DNA of 64,000 nucleotides from WHSW01 sp963846165. Its GTDB lineage: Bacteria > Actinomycetota > Thermoleophilia > Solirubrobacterales > 70-9. The position numbers were made by a program, and so were the translations under genes. Below, one piece after another: positions 24,491-34,011 of this stretch (positions within the stretch are counted from its first letter, which is position 1; every line of letters starts with the position of its first letter). The notes beneath the pieces are model-generated. The model was not told the DNA's origin and made no database searches. It saw only the letters and a list, made by a program, of their open reading frames with translations. The DNA lies in contig CAWJUU010000003.1 of NCBI GenBank assembly GCA_963846165.1, positions 77,930 through 141,929 on the forward strand. The letters run 5' to 3'.

Positions 24491-25849
24491 CTAGACGAAC
24501 CGGCGCAGCGCGAGTCGCGCGAGCACCCCATAGGCGGCGGCGACCGCAGCGCAGTGCAGCAACGCGACGAGCAGGTCCGGGCCGGCCTCGTCGAGCGCGC
24601 CCTCGATCGCGTCGAGGGCAGGGTCGAACGGGAACAGCGCGCGGACGACCTCGATCAGGTCGTAGACGCCGCCACTCACGGTTCCCGACGGCACCAGTGA
24701 GAGGAAGGCGATCGGCAGCGAGACCATGAACGCGAGCAGCGAGCTGGCACGAACCTCCTTCGCCGAGCCGCCGATCGCGGCCCCGAAGGCGGCGAAGGCC
24801 GCGCCGCCGGCGACGATCGCGAGCAGGATCAGCGGCAAACGGCCCCAGTCGATCGAGACCAGCGCGGTGAGCGCGACCAGCATCAGCAGCGTGACCGCGA
24901 TCGAGGCGACGATGCCGAGCACGACCTTCTCGACCAGCAGGCCGGTGGTCCCGACCAGGCCGCGGGTGATCCGCGTGAACGCGTTCTCCTCGCGCTCGAG
25001 CGCGAGCGAGCCGGCGACCAGGAGCACGGTTACGAACATCAGGGTCACGGTGGCGGCGACGGCGATCGCGAACGTGTCGAGCTCCGAGCTGTCGCCCGCG
25101 ACCACGACCTTGTCGACCGCGATCGGCTCGGCCACCGCGCCGAGCAGCGGGAGGGCGAAGTCCAGGTTCTCGCGCGCAAGGTCGCCGAAGCGAATCACCC
25201 GATCGACGGCCAGGCGGGCCGAGCTGCCCGGCGGAAGCTCGGCGCGAACCGCCGCGAGGATCGCCCCGCTCTTCTCGAGGCCAAGGACGTCGAACTCTCC
25301 GACCAGGGGAAGCTCGAACACACCGCCCTCGATCAGCAGGTCGAGGTAGGTGGCGGCCTGATCGGAGATCCGCTGGGAGAGGATCAGGTTGGCCTCGGTG
25401 ATCAGCGCCCGGATCCGGTCGTCGACGAGGCTCGCCTTCACCGGGTCGTCCTCGTTGACCAGCACCTCGACCGTCGGCTGCTGCGGGTTGAGGCTTGCCA
25501 GCGACTCGAGTTTGTCGAGCAGGTCCGGCGGCAGGATCAGCGCCGCGATCACGTCGCCGTCCTCGACCTTTTGCTCGGCCTCCTCGCGCGTCTCGACATC
25601 GACGCACTCGACCCGTGAGCAGAGCTCCTCGCGCGCGACCCCGCGGTCGACCCCCTGATCGTCGCCGCCGATCTGGAAGCCCTGTTCGTCGGGCACCTGG
25701 TTGAGGAACGCGACCCGCGGCTTCGAGCTGTCACCTGAGAGCGCGAACCCGATCAGCACCCCGAGCACGATCGGGTAGCCGATCAGCAGCCCCACCACCA
25801 GCGGCGAGCGGCGCAGGATCTGGAGGTCCTTGAGCAGCAGCCAGCGCAT
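24491..25849 (-). CDS. ABC-2 type transporter permease
   Basis: 452-residue membrane subunit of an ABC exporter. An N-terminal anchor (LVVGLLIGYPIVLGVLIGFAL) is followed by a large extracytoplasmic domain of about 220 residues, then five or six helices (AVAATVTLMFVTVLLVAGSL, VLGIVASIAVTLLMLVAL, LLAIVAGGAAFAAFGAAIGG). This topology is that of YhgE/NatB-like ABC-2 permeases. The ATP-binding partner lies immediately upstream (six-base gap). Substrate unknown: drugs, lipids or sodium are usual for the group. Confidence 0.88.
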   Translation of the reverse strand: MRWLLLKDLQILRRSPLVVGLLIGYPIVLGVLIGFALSGDSSKPRVAFLNQVPDEQGFQIGGDDQGVDRGVAREELCSRVECVDVETREEAEQKVEDGDVIAALILPPDLLDKLESLASLNPQQPTVEVLVNEDDPVKASLVDDRIRALITEANLILSQRISDQAATYLDLLIEGGVFELPLVGEFDVLGLEKSGAILAAVRAELPPGSSARLAVDRVIRFGDLARENLDFALPLLGAVAEPIAVDKVVVAGDSSELDTFAIAVAATVTLMFVTVLLVAGSLALEREENAFTRITRGLVGTTGLLVEKVVLGIVASIAVTLLMLVALTALVSIDWGRLPLILLAIVAGGAAFAAFGAAIGGSAKEVRASSLLAFMVSLPIAFLSLVPSGTVSGGVYDLIEVVRALFPFDPALDAIEGALDEAGPDLLVALLHCAAVAAAYGVLARLALRRFV

Positions 25850-25855
25850 CGGCGC

Positions 25856-26599
25856 TCAGTGCCCCCGCTCGCGCAGGTAGCGGACGAAGGCGGCCTCGAA
25901 GTCGCGCCCGTCGGAGCCGGGGACCGCCTCGTGGAGCTCGTCGGCGGTGCCGTCGAACATCGTCTCGCCGTCGGCGAGCACCAGCAATCGATCGCCGTAA
26001 CGCTCGGCCTCGCCCAGGTGGTGGGTCGAGTAGATCACCGTCGTCCCGCCGCCGGCGAGCCCGAGCACGAACTCCCAGAGGCGCTCGCGCTGGCGCGGGT
26101 CGAGGCCGGTGGAGGGCTCGTCGAGCAGCAGCACGGCGGGCGCCGAGAGCAGGCCAATCGCGATGTTGACGCGCTGCTGGTTGCCTCCGGAGAGGGTCGC
26201 GACCTGGTCGTCGCGGCGCTCGCCGAGCCCGGTCTGCTCGAGCATCCGCTCGACCGCTGCGTCGACCTCGGCGACCTGTTCGAGGTGCGCGAAGAGGCGC
26301 AGGTTCTCGACCACCGTCAGACGGCGGTACAGCGCCGCCTGCTGCGGCACCCAGCCGACGTCGCCGGGCACCTCTACCTCGCCCGTGTCGGCGCCGCGGA
26401 TCCCGGCGAGGATCGAGAGCAGGGTCGTCTTGCCGGCGCCGTTCGGCCCGATCACCGCCAGCAGCTCGCCTGGCCGGGCCGCGAACGAGACCTCGCGAAG
26501 CGCGGCGCGTGCGCCGAAGCTCTTGCCGAGCGCGCGGACCTCAATCACGTTCGCTGCCTCTGATTCGCCGCCCGGCGACGGCGATTCGGTCCCGCTCAC
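25856..26599 (-). CDS. ABC transporter ATP-binding protein
   Basis: 247-residue nucleotide-binding subunit. Walker A GPNGAGKTT near residue 48, Q-loop in WVPQQAALYRRLTV, signature LSGGNQQRVNIA, Walker B VLLLDEPSTGLDP and the switch histidine in IYSTHHLGEAERYG. The sequence type is that of the NatA/DrrA exporter group, fitting the ABC-2 permease encoded next. It is divergent from the YmdB-type gene across 60 bases, which must hold both promoters. Confidence 0.93.
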   Translation of the reverse strand: MSGTESPSPGGESEAANVIEVRALGKSFGARAALREVSFAARPGELLAVIGPNGAGKTTLLSILAGIRGADTGEVEVPGDVGWVPQQAALYRRLTVVENLRLFAHLEQVAEVDAAVERMLEQTGLGERRDDQVATLSGGNQQRVNIAIGLLSAPAVLLLDEPSTGLDPRQRERLWEFVLGLAGGGTTVIYSTHHLGEAERYGDRLLVLADGETMFDGTADELHEAVPGSDGRDFEAAFVRYLRERGH

Positions 26600-26659
26600 C
26601 GCGCGAACGCTAGTGAACGTTCATGCCCAACCCTCCGGCACCAATACGCTGACTGGGCG

Positions 26660-27439
26660 ATGAGGGTGTTGTTCGTCGGCGACGTCGTCGGAAAACCGGG
26701 GCGGGCCGGGCTTGCTCGGGCGATGCCCGGGCTGCGCGAGCGCCATTCGCCCGACCTCGTGATCGTCAACGGGGAGAACTCCGCCGGCGGGCTCGGGATC
26801 ACGCAGAAGACGGCCGAGGACCTGTTCGCGATCGGCGCCGACGTGATCACGCTTGGCAATCACTCGTTCCGCCACCGCGACGTCTTCGCTTACCTCGATC
26901 AGTCCGACCGCGTCGTCCGCCCGGCCAACTTCATGGCCGGCAACCCCGGTCGCGGCCACACGATCGTCGAGGCGGCGGGGATGCGGTTCTGCGTCATCAA
27001 CCTGATCGGCCAGGTGGAGCTGCGCGCGGCGCGCTCGCCGTTCACCGAGGCCGACGTGCTGCTCGACCGCCTCGAGGGCCAGGCCGATGCGTTTTTCGTC
27101 GACTTCCACGCCGAGGTCACCTCGGAGAAGGTCGCCATGGGCTGGCACCTCGACGGGCGCGGAGCCGCGGTCGTCGGCACACACACCCACGTGCCGACCG
27201 CCGACGCCCGCGTGCTTCCCAAGGGGACCGCCTACATCTCCGACGTCGGCATGACCGGGTCGCGGGCGAGCGTGCTCGGGGTCCGCTGGGAGCAGGCGCT
27301 GGAGGCCTTCCGCACCCAGATGTCGGTGCGCTTCGAGACCGCCGCGGAGGACATCTGGGTCAACGCCGTGGTCGTCGAGGTTCGCGACGACGGCCTCGCC
27401 GACTCGATCACCCAGGTCCTCGAACCGGCGCCGGACTGA
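26660..27439 (+). CDS. YmdB-family metallophosphoesterase (TIGR00282 type)
   Basis: 259 residues, intact. Metal-binding motifs of the calcineurin-like YmdB group are seen: FVGDVVGKPGR at the N-terminus, IVNGENSAGG, ITLGNHSFRHRD, FVDFHAEVTSEKVAMG and VVGTHTHVPTAD. Bacillus YmdB is a cyclic-nucleotide phosphodiesterase that affects biofilm and sporulation choices. Usually the gene follows rny (RNase Y); here it is alone. The consensus GNHTWD is GNHSFR in this protein. Confidence 0.9.
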   Translation: MRVLFVGDVVGKPGRAGLARAMPGLRERHSPDLVIVNGENSAGGLGITQKTAEDLFAIGADVITLGNHSFRHRDVFAYLDQSDRVVRPANFMAGNPGRGHTIVEAAGMRFCVINLIGQVELRAARSPFTEADVLLDRLEGQADAFFVDFHAEVTSEKVAMGWHLDGRGAAVVGTHTHVPTADARVLPKGTAYISDVGMTGSRASVLGVRWEQALEAFRTQMSVRFETAAEDIWVNAVVVEVRDDGLADSITQVLEPAPD

Positions 27440-27486
27440 GTGTCCCACCTGCGCCAAGGACTAGGCGAACGTCCCCCATTCCCCTC

Positions 27487-29180
27487 CTAGCGAGGAGTCC
27501 GGAACCTTGGGCGTTGACGCTCGCAGACCGCAAGTGCGATCAGCAGCGGGGGCAGGAACCAGGGGATGTAGAGGTAGAACCAGTGCTCGGCACTGAGCTC
27601 GACCGCGATCATGACCGCGGCGACGAGGGCGGCTATCTGCGGCGATAGTGCGGCGACGGGGGACGAAGGCGACCGCCACCGCCAGCGCGCCGGAGGCGAC
27701 GATCGTCACCGTCTGAAGCCAGCCGAGCCCGGGCTCCTGGCCCCAGATGCTGAACGGCGAGCTCCCGGTCGAGCTGGCTCTCGAGGGTCCGTTCCCAGAA
27801 GGTCGCCAGGCCGGGGTCGATCGCGGGATGGGCGAGCATCAGCGCCGCGACGGCGGCGAAGGCGAACGCGAACCCGGCCACGGGGCGCAGGCCGCGCCAC
27901 CGCGAGCGATCCTCGCCGGCGCCCCACAGGCTGTCGGCGAGCCCGCGCTCGCCGGCCGCGTAGATCGGCGCCAGCACCAGCGGCGCGAACTTCGCCGCCG
28001 CCGCGAGCGCCAGCAGGGCCCCGCGCGCGAGCGGGCGCGCGAACAGAACCAGCGACCAGACGAGCAACGCGGCGACCAGCGAGTCGTTGGAGTTCGACTG
28101 CAGCGCGAACGCCGTGTAGGGGTAGGCGAGCCAGGCGAAGGCGAGCACAATCGCAAGCGCTCGCCCTGCCAGGCCCGGGCGCAACCGGAGGCCGAAGACG
28201 ACCAGCCCGGCCACCGTGGCGAGGTCGAAGGCGATCGCGGCGGCGTGCGAGGCGGCGAGCTCGTCCCACTCGCCGCTCCAGGGCAGCGCAAGCTCGAACG
28301 GCACGTACGCGTAGTAGTTCGCCGGGCCGTATGTGTCACCGAAACGGTTGTCGTCGGGAAACTCGCCATCGCCGTAGATCGGTTCGCCGTGCACGATCCG
28401 GTCGGCGCCGACGCTGCCGGCGTAGCCGACGTCGATGACCCCGGAGTCGGCGACGTTGATCGTCAGCCGGAAGGCGATCAGCGCGACGGCGGCGACCGCG
28501 AGCCAGGACACCGGCAGGGTCGGCCGCAGACCTTCCCCGCCGCGGAATCCGAGCCAGAGCATGCGGGCCAGCAGATAGACGAGCACCGGGTAGACAAGTG
28601 GAACCGAGACCCCGATCTCGCCCCGGTTGAAGAACACGTGCGAGACGCCGAATGCGAGCAGCACGAGCAGATCGAGGTGCACGACCCGCCACGGGCGGCG
28701 CCAGTCGAGCAGCCCGGCGATGAAGATCGCGCAGAGCGGGATCCAGACGTAGGGTGCGTTGAGGACGTGGCCGAACTGGCCCTCGTTGCCGCGCGCCATC
28801 GGCCACGCGACCTGGTAGCCGGTCCAGGCCTCCCGCACCTCGCCCGTCGCCCCGTCGACGACGACCTGGGCGACCTCGCGGTCGGCGGACTTGTAGCCGA
28901 CCTGCCAGGCGCCACCCTCCTCGACCTCGATCGCGGTCTCGAGGCGCCCGTAGCGGGCGGTCTGCTCGGCGACCACCGGGTTGCGGTCGGCGATCGCGAC
29001 CGCCTCGGCGGCGCTCAGCCCGTAGCCCTCGGGCGTTGGCGGCAAATAGCCCGGGCGGGTGGGTTCCTGCGCGGTCGAGCCGGCGGCGCTCGCGGGCTCG
29101 CCCTGGGCGCCTGCCCCCGCCGGGAAGGCGAGGACGCAGACCGCTACGAGGGCGGCGCCGAGCCGCGGTCGAAGGTCCAC
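27487..29180 (-). CDS. GT-C-fold membrane glycosyltransferase-like protein (two frameshifts)
   Basis: About 563 residues. A cleavable signal-like N-terminus (LGAALVAVCVLAFPAGAGAQ), a periplasmic domain of about 120 residues, then ten or more helices with the loop ADRIVHGEPIYGDGEFPDDN, resembling DUF2029/GT87 polyprenyl-sugar-dependent mannosyltransferases. Extra bases near 27765 and 27640 shift the frame; correcting them gives LDRSSPFSIWGQEPGLGWLQ then RRRTIAQIAALVAAVMIAVE, and the end HWFYLYIPWFLPPLLIALAV with a stop at 27487. SPFSIWG is a GT87 hallmark. It overlaps the gtrA-like gene and belongs to its operon. Confidence 0.8.
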
Positions 29181-29606
29181 AGCTTGTTGCCGATGAAGTT
29201 CGCAGGCATCGCGACGGCGACGGCGACCGCCTGTGCGGGAAGCTCCTCGATCCCGACACCGCTGACGAGCAGCTCGAGCACGCCGAGGTTGATCCCGAGT
29301 CCGACCAGCGAGACGGCGAGAAAGCGCGCTCCCTGGTGCCCGGCGTGCTGGTCGCTTGCCTGGAAGGTCCAGTGGCGGTTCCAGAGCCAGTTATTCGTCA
29401 CCGCGACGCAGAACGCTCCCACGGCCGCCGCGATGTGGTGCAGGCCGGCCGGCGTGCGCGAGCAGCCAGAACACCGCCAGGTTGACGGCGTAGCCGGAGA
29501 GCCCGACGACGCCGAACTTGAACAGCTGCACCCAGTTGCGGGGCCGGCGGGTGCCGAGATGGACCCGGCGCACCGCGGCCCAGGTGAGATCGGCGCGCGC
29601 GCCCAC
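29144..29606 (-). CDS. GtrA-family membrane protein (one frameshift)
   Basis: About 153 residues with four membrane helices: FKFGVVGLSGYAVNLAVFWL, IAAAVGAFCVAVTNNWLW, RFLAVSLVGLGINLGVLELL and AVAVAVAMPANFIGNKLW. The FGVVGxSGYxVN start and NFxxNKLWTF end define the GtrA family, thought to help move polyprenyl-linked sugars across the membrane. A shift near 29452 (HAAGLHHIAAAVG) joins the halves. The start is uncertain: GTG at 29606 is used, but an Arg-rich stretch up to a GTG near 29686 may belong to it. The frame there is unclear in a GC-repeat tract. Confidence 0.82.
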
Positions 29607-29681
29607 GCGTCGCGCGCACTCGGCGGCGCGGGCGGCGCGGGCGGCGCGCGGGCGCCTCGAGCTCGAGCTCGCGGGTCTCGG

Positions 29682-31238
29682 TCACACCCCGACCTCGGTT
29701 GCGGTGGCGCTGGGATCGGCCTCGGGCGCGATCCCGAAGTGACCGAGCACCAGGCCGGCGACGTCGCTGAGCGCCCACTGCTCGCGAATCGCCTCGGTGC
29801 CCGGCTCGAACCCGCACAGCAACAACGGCCCGAGCGAGTCGCCGGCGTGCAGCGAGCCGTGGCTGCCACCGGGACAGTGGGTTACCCCGCCCCAGTCGAC
29901 GAGCTCGTAGCCGGTCGAGGCCGAGATCAGGATGTCGCCGGCGTGAGGGGCATTGAGCGCCGACCAAAGGCGGAACAGCGCGTCGGGGTACTCCGGGCTC
30001 TCGAAGCGTCCGTCCGGGGCCTTGGCCGGCGAGCGCCGAGAGGTCACCGTCGACGTCCCAGCCCGCCCCGCGGCTGTCGACGACGCCGGTGCCCGGCCGG
30101 AAGCGAAGCTCGGCGCCGTCGCGCTCGACCACCGCCTCGGCGCCGTGCGGCGGGACCAGGGTCGGCGCGCTCGACGGGGGCGCCGTCGCCGCGTGATAGC
30201 CACGCGAACAGGTCGATCCCGTCGATGCCCCGAAGCCGGGCGCGCACGTCGGCGTGCGCACGCTCGGCGCGGGCACCTTCGAGCAGGACGTAGACGGCGG
30301 CGGCCCGGGCAATCGGGCTGACCGCGAGCTCGGCGTGCTCGGGGCCGACGTTCGGCTCTTGCACCCGCCAATCGGCGCCCAATGCCTCGGCCAGCGGCAG
30401 CGGGCTCTCGACCCGGGTCTGGGCGTGGTCGGCGAGCAGGATCACCGCGTTGGCGTCGAGGAACTCGTCGAGACCGCCGGCCGCGTCGGCGAGCTCGGCG
30501 AAGGCGGCGTCGGCGCGGGCGATCGACTCGATCTGCGCCTCGGGCCCGAACTTGTGCGAATGATGGTCGTTGTCGGGGAGTGAGAAGAGCAGGAAGTCGT
30601 AACGGTCGTTGGCGACCAGGTCGCGCCCGACGCAGGCGGAGTACTCGTCGCGCGTGCCGGGGCGCGCGAGGGTCGGCTTGCAGTCCACCTGCCGACTCGA
30701 GTAGAGCTCGCCGTAGAAGAGCTCGTCCGGCCCCCAGGTCGCGTGCCGGAAGCTGGCCGCGACCGCGACCTTGCGCAGCAGCCCCTCGAGCCCGACCTCG
30801 TGGCGGGTGCGTCCGCGATAGATCAGGAACGGCGTGCAGGCGCTGCGCAGGCCGCGGTCGCCGAGCCGCTCGAAGACCGTCTCCACCTCGGGGGAGAGGT
30901 GGGACATGTTCATGTTGTAGACGATGTCGTAGAGCGTTCGAAAGAGCCCGAACGCACGGGTCGCCTCGAACGAGCTGCCGTACTCGACGTAACGCCCCTC
31001 GGCGCGGTGATACCAGTTGCTGCCGCTGATCCAGTGCCGATCCGGGCGCGGCGCCGGTGACGATCTCCGACGAGCAGACCGGGGTCACCGAGGGAAAGGA
31101 GGAGACGCAGTCGCCGATCAGCGCGCCGCGCTCGATCAGGGTGGCGAACGTCGGCGCCGCGCCGCCCCTCGCGGCCTCGACGAGCATGTCGGTGCGCAGC
31201 GAATCGACGACGCAGAGAACGAGCTTGCGCTGCCTCAC
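29682..31238 (-). CDS. alkaline phosphatase superfamily / nucleotide pyrophosphatase-like phosphodiesterase (three frameshifts)
   Basis: About 518 residues. The N-terminus KLVLCVVDSLRTDMLVEAAR carries the metal-binding aspartate, with the nucleophile region FPSVTPVCSSEIVTGAAPDRH next. Further metal ligands are in LLFSLPDNDHHSHKFGPEAQ and ANAVILLADHAQTRVE; the end has GGVTHCPGGSHGSLHAGDS. Shifts occur at 31042 (one extra base; correction yields PDRHWISGSNWYHRAEGRY), near 30175 and near 30025. The GTG at 31238 overlaps the stop of the membrane gene upstream. It resembles phosphodiesterases such as phosphoglyceromutase/NPP types; substrate unknown. Confidence 0.8.
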   Translation of the reverse strand: MRQRKLVLCVVDSLRTDMLVEAARGGAAPTFATLIERGALIGDCVSSFPSVTPVCSSEIVTGAAPGSALDQRQQLVSPRRGALRRVRQLVRGDPCVRALSNALRHRLQHEHVPPLPRGGDGLRAARRPRPAQRLHAVPDLSRTHPPRGRARGAAAQGRGRGQLPARDLGAGRALLRRALLESAGGLQADPRAPRHARRVLRLRRARPGRQRPLRLPALLTPRQRPSFAQVRARGADRVDRPRRRRLRRARRRGRRSRRVPRRQRGDPARRPRPDPGREPAAAGRGIGRRLAGARAERRPRARRARGQPDCPGRRRLRPARRCPRRACARRRARPASGHRRDRPVRVAITRRRRPRRARRPWSRRTAPRRWSSATAPSFASGRAPASSTAAGRAGTSTVTSRRSPAKAPDGRFESPEYPDALFRLWSALNAPHAGDILISASTGYELVDWGGVTHCPGGSHGSLHAGDSLGPLLLCGFEPGTEAIREQWALSDVAGLVLGHFGIAPEADPSATATEVGV

Positions 31239-31666
31239 CGCAGCGTCCTGAGACCCTCGTACTTGCTCGCGGTCCGGCGGCGCTGGCCGAGGTAGAGCCA
31301 GACGAGCGCCCCGAAGGCGACGATCGAGATCGGCTGAAGCAGGACCGAGAGCGCGGCGAGGGCGAGCGCGGCGAGGGCGATCAGCGCGGCGATGAACCCG
31401 CCGCCCTCGGCGCGCTGGCCGGCCGCCTCGGACAGGTCCCGAACGACGGCGTACGCGAACCCGGCGAGCGCCGCGCCGACCGGCCAGCCCGGCCAGGCCG
31501 GGTGGTCCTCGGCCTCGAGCGAGATCCCGAACAGGATCGCGCCGCCGATGACCGCGACCGCGGCCAGGAGCCCGCCGATCAAGTCGCGGCGGCCGGCGGC
31601 GCCGGCGAACGCCCCGGCCGCGAGCGCCAGCCCGGCGCCCTGACACGCTGCGAGGAAGAGGTCCAT
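31235..31666 (-). CDS. small hydrophobic membrane protein
   Basis: 143 residues with four hydrophobic segments (LAACQGAGLALAAGAFAG, LLAAVAVIGGAILFGISL, AALAGFAYAVVRDL, LIALAALALAALSVLL, SIVAFGALVWLYLG) and a basic C-terminus. No recognised motif; the glycine/alanine pattern resembles DUF4126-like membrane proteins, but this is only an impression. It is the first gene of the leftward operon with the phosphoesterase, GtrA and GT-C genes, overlapping the next gene by four bases. Confidence 0.7.
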   Translation of the reverse strand: MDLFLAACQGAGLALAAGAFAGAAGRRDLIGGLLAAVAVIGGAILFGISLEAEDHPAWPGWPVGAALAGFAYAVVRDLSEAAGQRAEGGGFIAALIALAALALAALSVLLQPISIVAFGALVWLYLGQRRRTASKYEGLRTLR

Positions 31667-31692
31667 CGCGGGCGCAGGCTAGCGTCCCAAGC

Positions 31693-33134
31693 ATGCGCAC
31701 GGCGGGACACGGACCGTGGGGGGACGGCGTTCCAAGCGCCGATCAACGACGGGCATACTCCGAGGCCTCGACGACCCCGTTCTGGCTCGACTCGCCCCAG
31801 CGGCCGGCGCCCGCGGCGGCCCTCGAAGGCGACACCGAGCCCGATCTGGCGATCGTCGGTGGCGGTCTCAGCGGGCTCTGGGCCGCGCTGCTGGCAAAGG
31901 AGGACGAGCCGGGGCGGGAGGTGGTGCTGCTCGAGTGCGAGCGAGCTCGGCGCACGCGGCCAGCGGCCGCAACGGCGGCTTCTTCCTCTCCTCGCTCACG
32001 CACGGGATCGACAACGGCCTGGCCCGTTTCGGAGACCAGATGGCGACCCTCGAGCGGCTCGGGCTCGAGAACTTCGACAGCGTCGTGGCCACGATCGAGC
32101 GCCACGGGATCGACTGCGACCTCGAGCTCACGGGGAACCTCGACGTCGCCGTCGAGCCGCACGAGGTCGCCGGGTTTGCCGACCAGGTCGAGACGCTGCG
32201 GGCGCACGGTCACGAGGCGGAGCTGCTCGATCGCGAGCAGGTCCGGGCCGAGGTCGACTCGCCGATCTACGCGGCGGGGTGCTGGCAACGCAGCGGCGCC
32301 GGGCTGCTCGACCCGGCGAAGCTCTGCTGGGGGCTCGCCGCTGCGGCGCGCGCGCTCGGCGTTCGGATTCACGAGCGCACCGAGGTGACCCGGTTGCGCA
32401 ACAACGGCGCCACGGTCGAGCTGACGCACTTCCACCGGCGTCGTTCGGGCCCGCCGGGTGCTGCTCGCGACCAGCGCCTATCCGGGGCTGGTGCGGACGA
32501 TCCGGCGCCGGATCGTCCCGGTCTACGACTACGTCCTCGTCACCGAGCCGCTCTCGCCGGCGCAGCGTGAGGCGATCGGCTGGGCGAACCGGCAGGGGCT
32601 GGGCGATGCCGCGAACCAGTTCCACTACTACCGGCTGACCGCCGACGACCGGATTCTGTGGGGCGGCTACGACGCCGTCTACCACTACGGCGGCAGGTCG
32701 GCGCCCGCTTCGATCAAAGCGACGAGACCTCGGCGTTGCTCGCCGCCCACTTCTTCACCGCCTTCCCCCAGCTCGAGGGAATCCGCTTCAGCCATCGCTG
32801 GGGTGGGGCGATCGACACCTGCAGCCGCTTCTTCGCCTTCTACGGGACGGCGCTGGGCGGCCGGGTCGCCTACGCGGTCGGCCACACGGGTCTCGGGGTC
32901 GGCGCGAGCCGCTTCGGCGCCCGGGTGGCGCTCGACCTGCTCGCCGGGCGCGACACCGAGGCCACCCGGCTGCCGGCGATCCGCTCGAAGCCGACGCCGT
33001 TTCCGCCCGAACCGCTCCGCTGGGCCGCGATCGAGCTCACCCGCAACCGGCTCGCCGCCGCCGACCGCAACGGCGGGCGGCGCGGGATCTGGCTCCGAAC
33101 GCTCGACCGGCTCGGGCTCGGCTACGACTCCTGA
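31693..33134 (+). CDS. FAD-dependent oxidoreductase, DAO/glycine oxidase-like (three frameshifts)
   Basis: About 480 residues. Dinucleotide-binding motif LAIVGGGLSGLWAALLA near residue 52, then the ASGRNGGFFLSSLTHG block, LLDREQVRAEVDSPIYAAGC in the substrate domain, LLATSAYPGLVRTIRRRIVP, and a C-terminal FSHRWGGAIDTCSRFFAFYG and VGHTGLGVGASRFGA. Shifts lie near 31945, 32440 and 32697; at the last, one missing a would restore GGKVGARFDQ. The class oxidises amines or amino acids with O2 (gamma-glutamylputrescine oxidase-like). The start at 31693 is provisional. It ends 13 bases into the convergent nucleotidyltransferase gene. Confidence 0.85.
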
Positions 33135-33649
33135 CCGCCGCCGCGCTCGACCTCGGTCAGCGCCGCGATGTCGGCGAGGTCCTTCGGCCGTCCGGCCGCA
33201 CGCTTCATCTCGATCAGGTCGTCCTTGGAGATCACGCGCAGGGTGCCGCCGCCCAGCGGCGCTTCGACGGCGTTGCGCTCGAGGCCGCGATAGCGCTTCA
33301 GGTCCGGGCTCGGGCCGTTGACCAGATCGAGGGCGCCGTACTTGGTATCGAGGAAGTAGTTGCCGAGCGCAAGGCTCTCGGGATGCGAGAGATCGAGCGG
33401 CAGTCGGACGCCGCCGGTGCCCACCGCTTGTGCTTGAAGCTCGGCCAGGGCGGCGGCGAGCCGGCGCATGTTGGCCGACGAAGGGTCGGGGATCACGTCG
33501 ACGTCGTGGGTGAGCCGGGTATGGCCGTGCACGTAGACCGCGATCCCGCCCAGAACCAGGAACGCGACCTCGTAGTCGAGCAGGGTCTCGAGAATGCGTT
33601 CCTGGTCGGCCGGCTCGCGGCCGAGGTCGTCGGTCGGTCGCTCATTCAC
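33122..33649 (-). CDS. nucleotidyltransferase-like protein, probable toxin of a TA pair
   Basis: 175 residues. VLGGIAVYVHGHTRLTHDVD carries the GG...hD-x-D nucleotidyltransferase signature (AbiEii/DUF6036-like): the first Gly pair, then the DVDV metal site near residue 50. A later KDDLIEMKRAAGRPKDLADI segment is typical of this group. The gene overlaps the upstream XRE gene by eight bases, the antitoxin-first order of type II/IV systems. Known relatives modify tRNA or other RNA ends; activity here is inferred only. Confidence 0.78.
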   Translation of the reverse strand: MNERPTDDLGREPADQERILETLLDYEVAFLVLGGIAVYVHGHTRLTHDVDVIPDPSSANMRRLAAALAELQAQAVGTGGVRLPLDLSHPESLALGNYFLDTKYGALDLVNGPSPDLKRYRGLERNAVEAPLGGGTLRVISKDDLIEMKRAAGRPKDLADIAALTEVERGGGQES

Positions 33650-33980
33650 GGATCGCCGCCGCCGCCTCGTCCAGTCGCGCGGCGAATCGGCTCAACGACA
33701 GGCCGCGCTGCAGGCGCTCGTGGGTGCTCGCGCCGGCATCGGCATGCAGCCGCCGCGGCTCCGTCTCGTGCTCGGCGATCGGCACGAGCTCGATCACCGG
33801 GCGCCACCCGAGCCCGGCAAGGATCTGCTCGACCCGCTCGAAGGTTGGCTGCTCGAGGCCGCGCTCGATCCGGCTGATCGCCGCCTGGCTGGTGCCGGCG
33901 CGGCGAGCGACTGAGCGCTGGCTCAGCCCCGAGCGCAGGCGGGCCTCACGGATCAGCTCTCCAATCTCGGCCATGCTCAT
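33642..33980 (-). CDS. XRE-family DNA-binding protein, probable antitoxin
   Basis: 112 residues. A Cro/C1-type helix-turn-helix occupies residues 5-60 (IREARLRSGLSQRSVARRAG, then TSQAAISRIERGLEQPTFER). The remaining part is a short Arg/Glu-rich helix that could neutralise the partner. Two ATG codons (33980 and 33974) are possible starts. A 33-base imperfect palindrome overlaps the first, consistent with autoregulation. The following gene is the nucleotidyltransferase. The AT-rich promoter contrasts with the surrounding DNA. Confidence 0.82.
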   Translation of the reverse strand: MSMAEIGELIREARLRSGLSQRSVARRAGTSQAAISRIERGLEQPTFERVEQILAGLGWRPVIELVPIAEHETEPRRLHADAGASTHERLQRGLSLSRFAARLDEAAAAIRE

Positions 33981-34011
33981 ATTGTATACGACGTCATATC
34001 GAATACAGTAT
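33979..34011. promoter_or_regulatory. 33-base imperfect palindrome overlapping the XRE start codon
   Basis: Arms ATAtTGTATaCGA and TCGaATACAgTAT match at 12 of 16 symmetric positions. The site covers the start codon of the XRE gene and is far more AT-rich than its surroundings, so it is a good operator candidate for autoregulation of the pair. Confidence 0.6.

Noticed and set aside
27747..30293. 848-residue forward open frame across the GT-C/GtrA region
   Set aside because: It is antisense to recognisable membrane-protein genes and crosses three of them; no domain seen.
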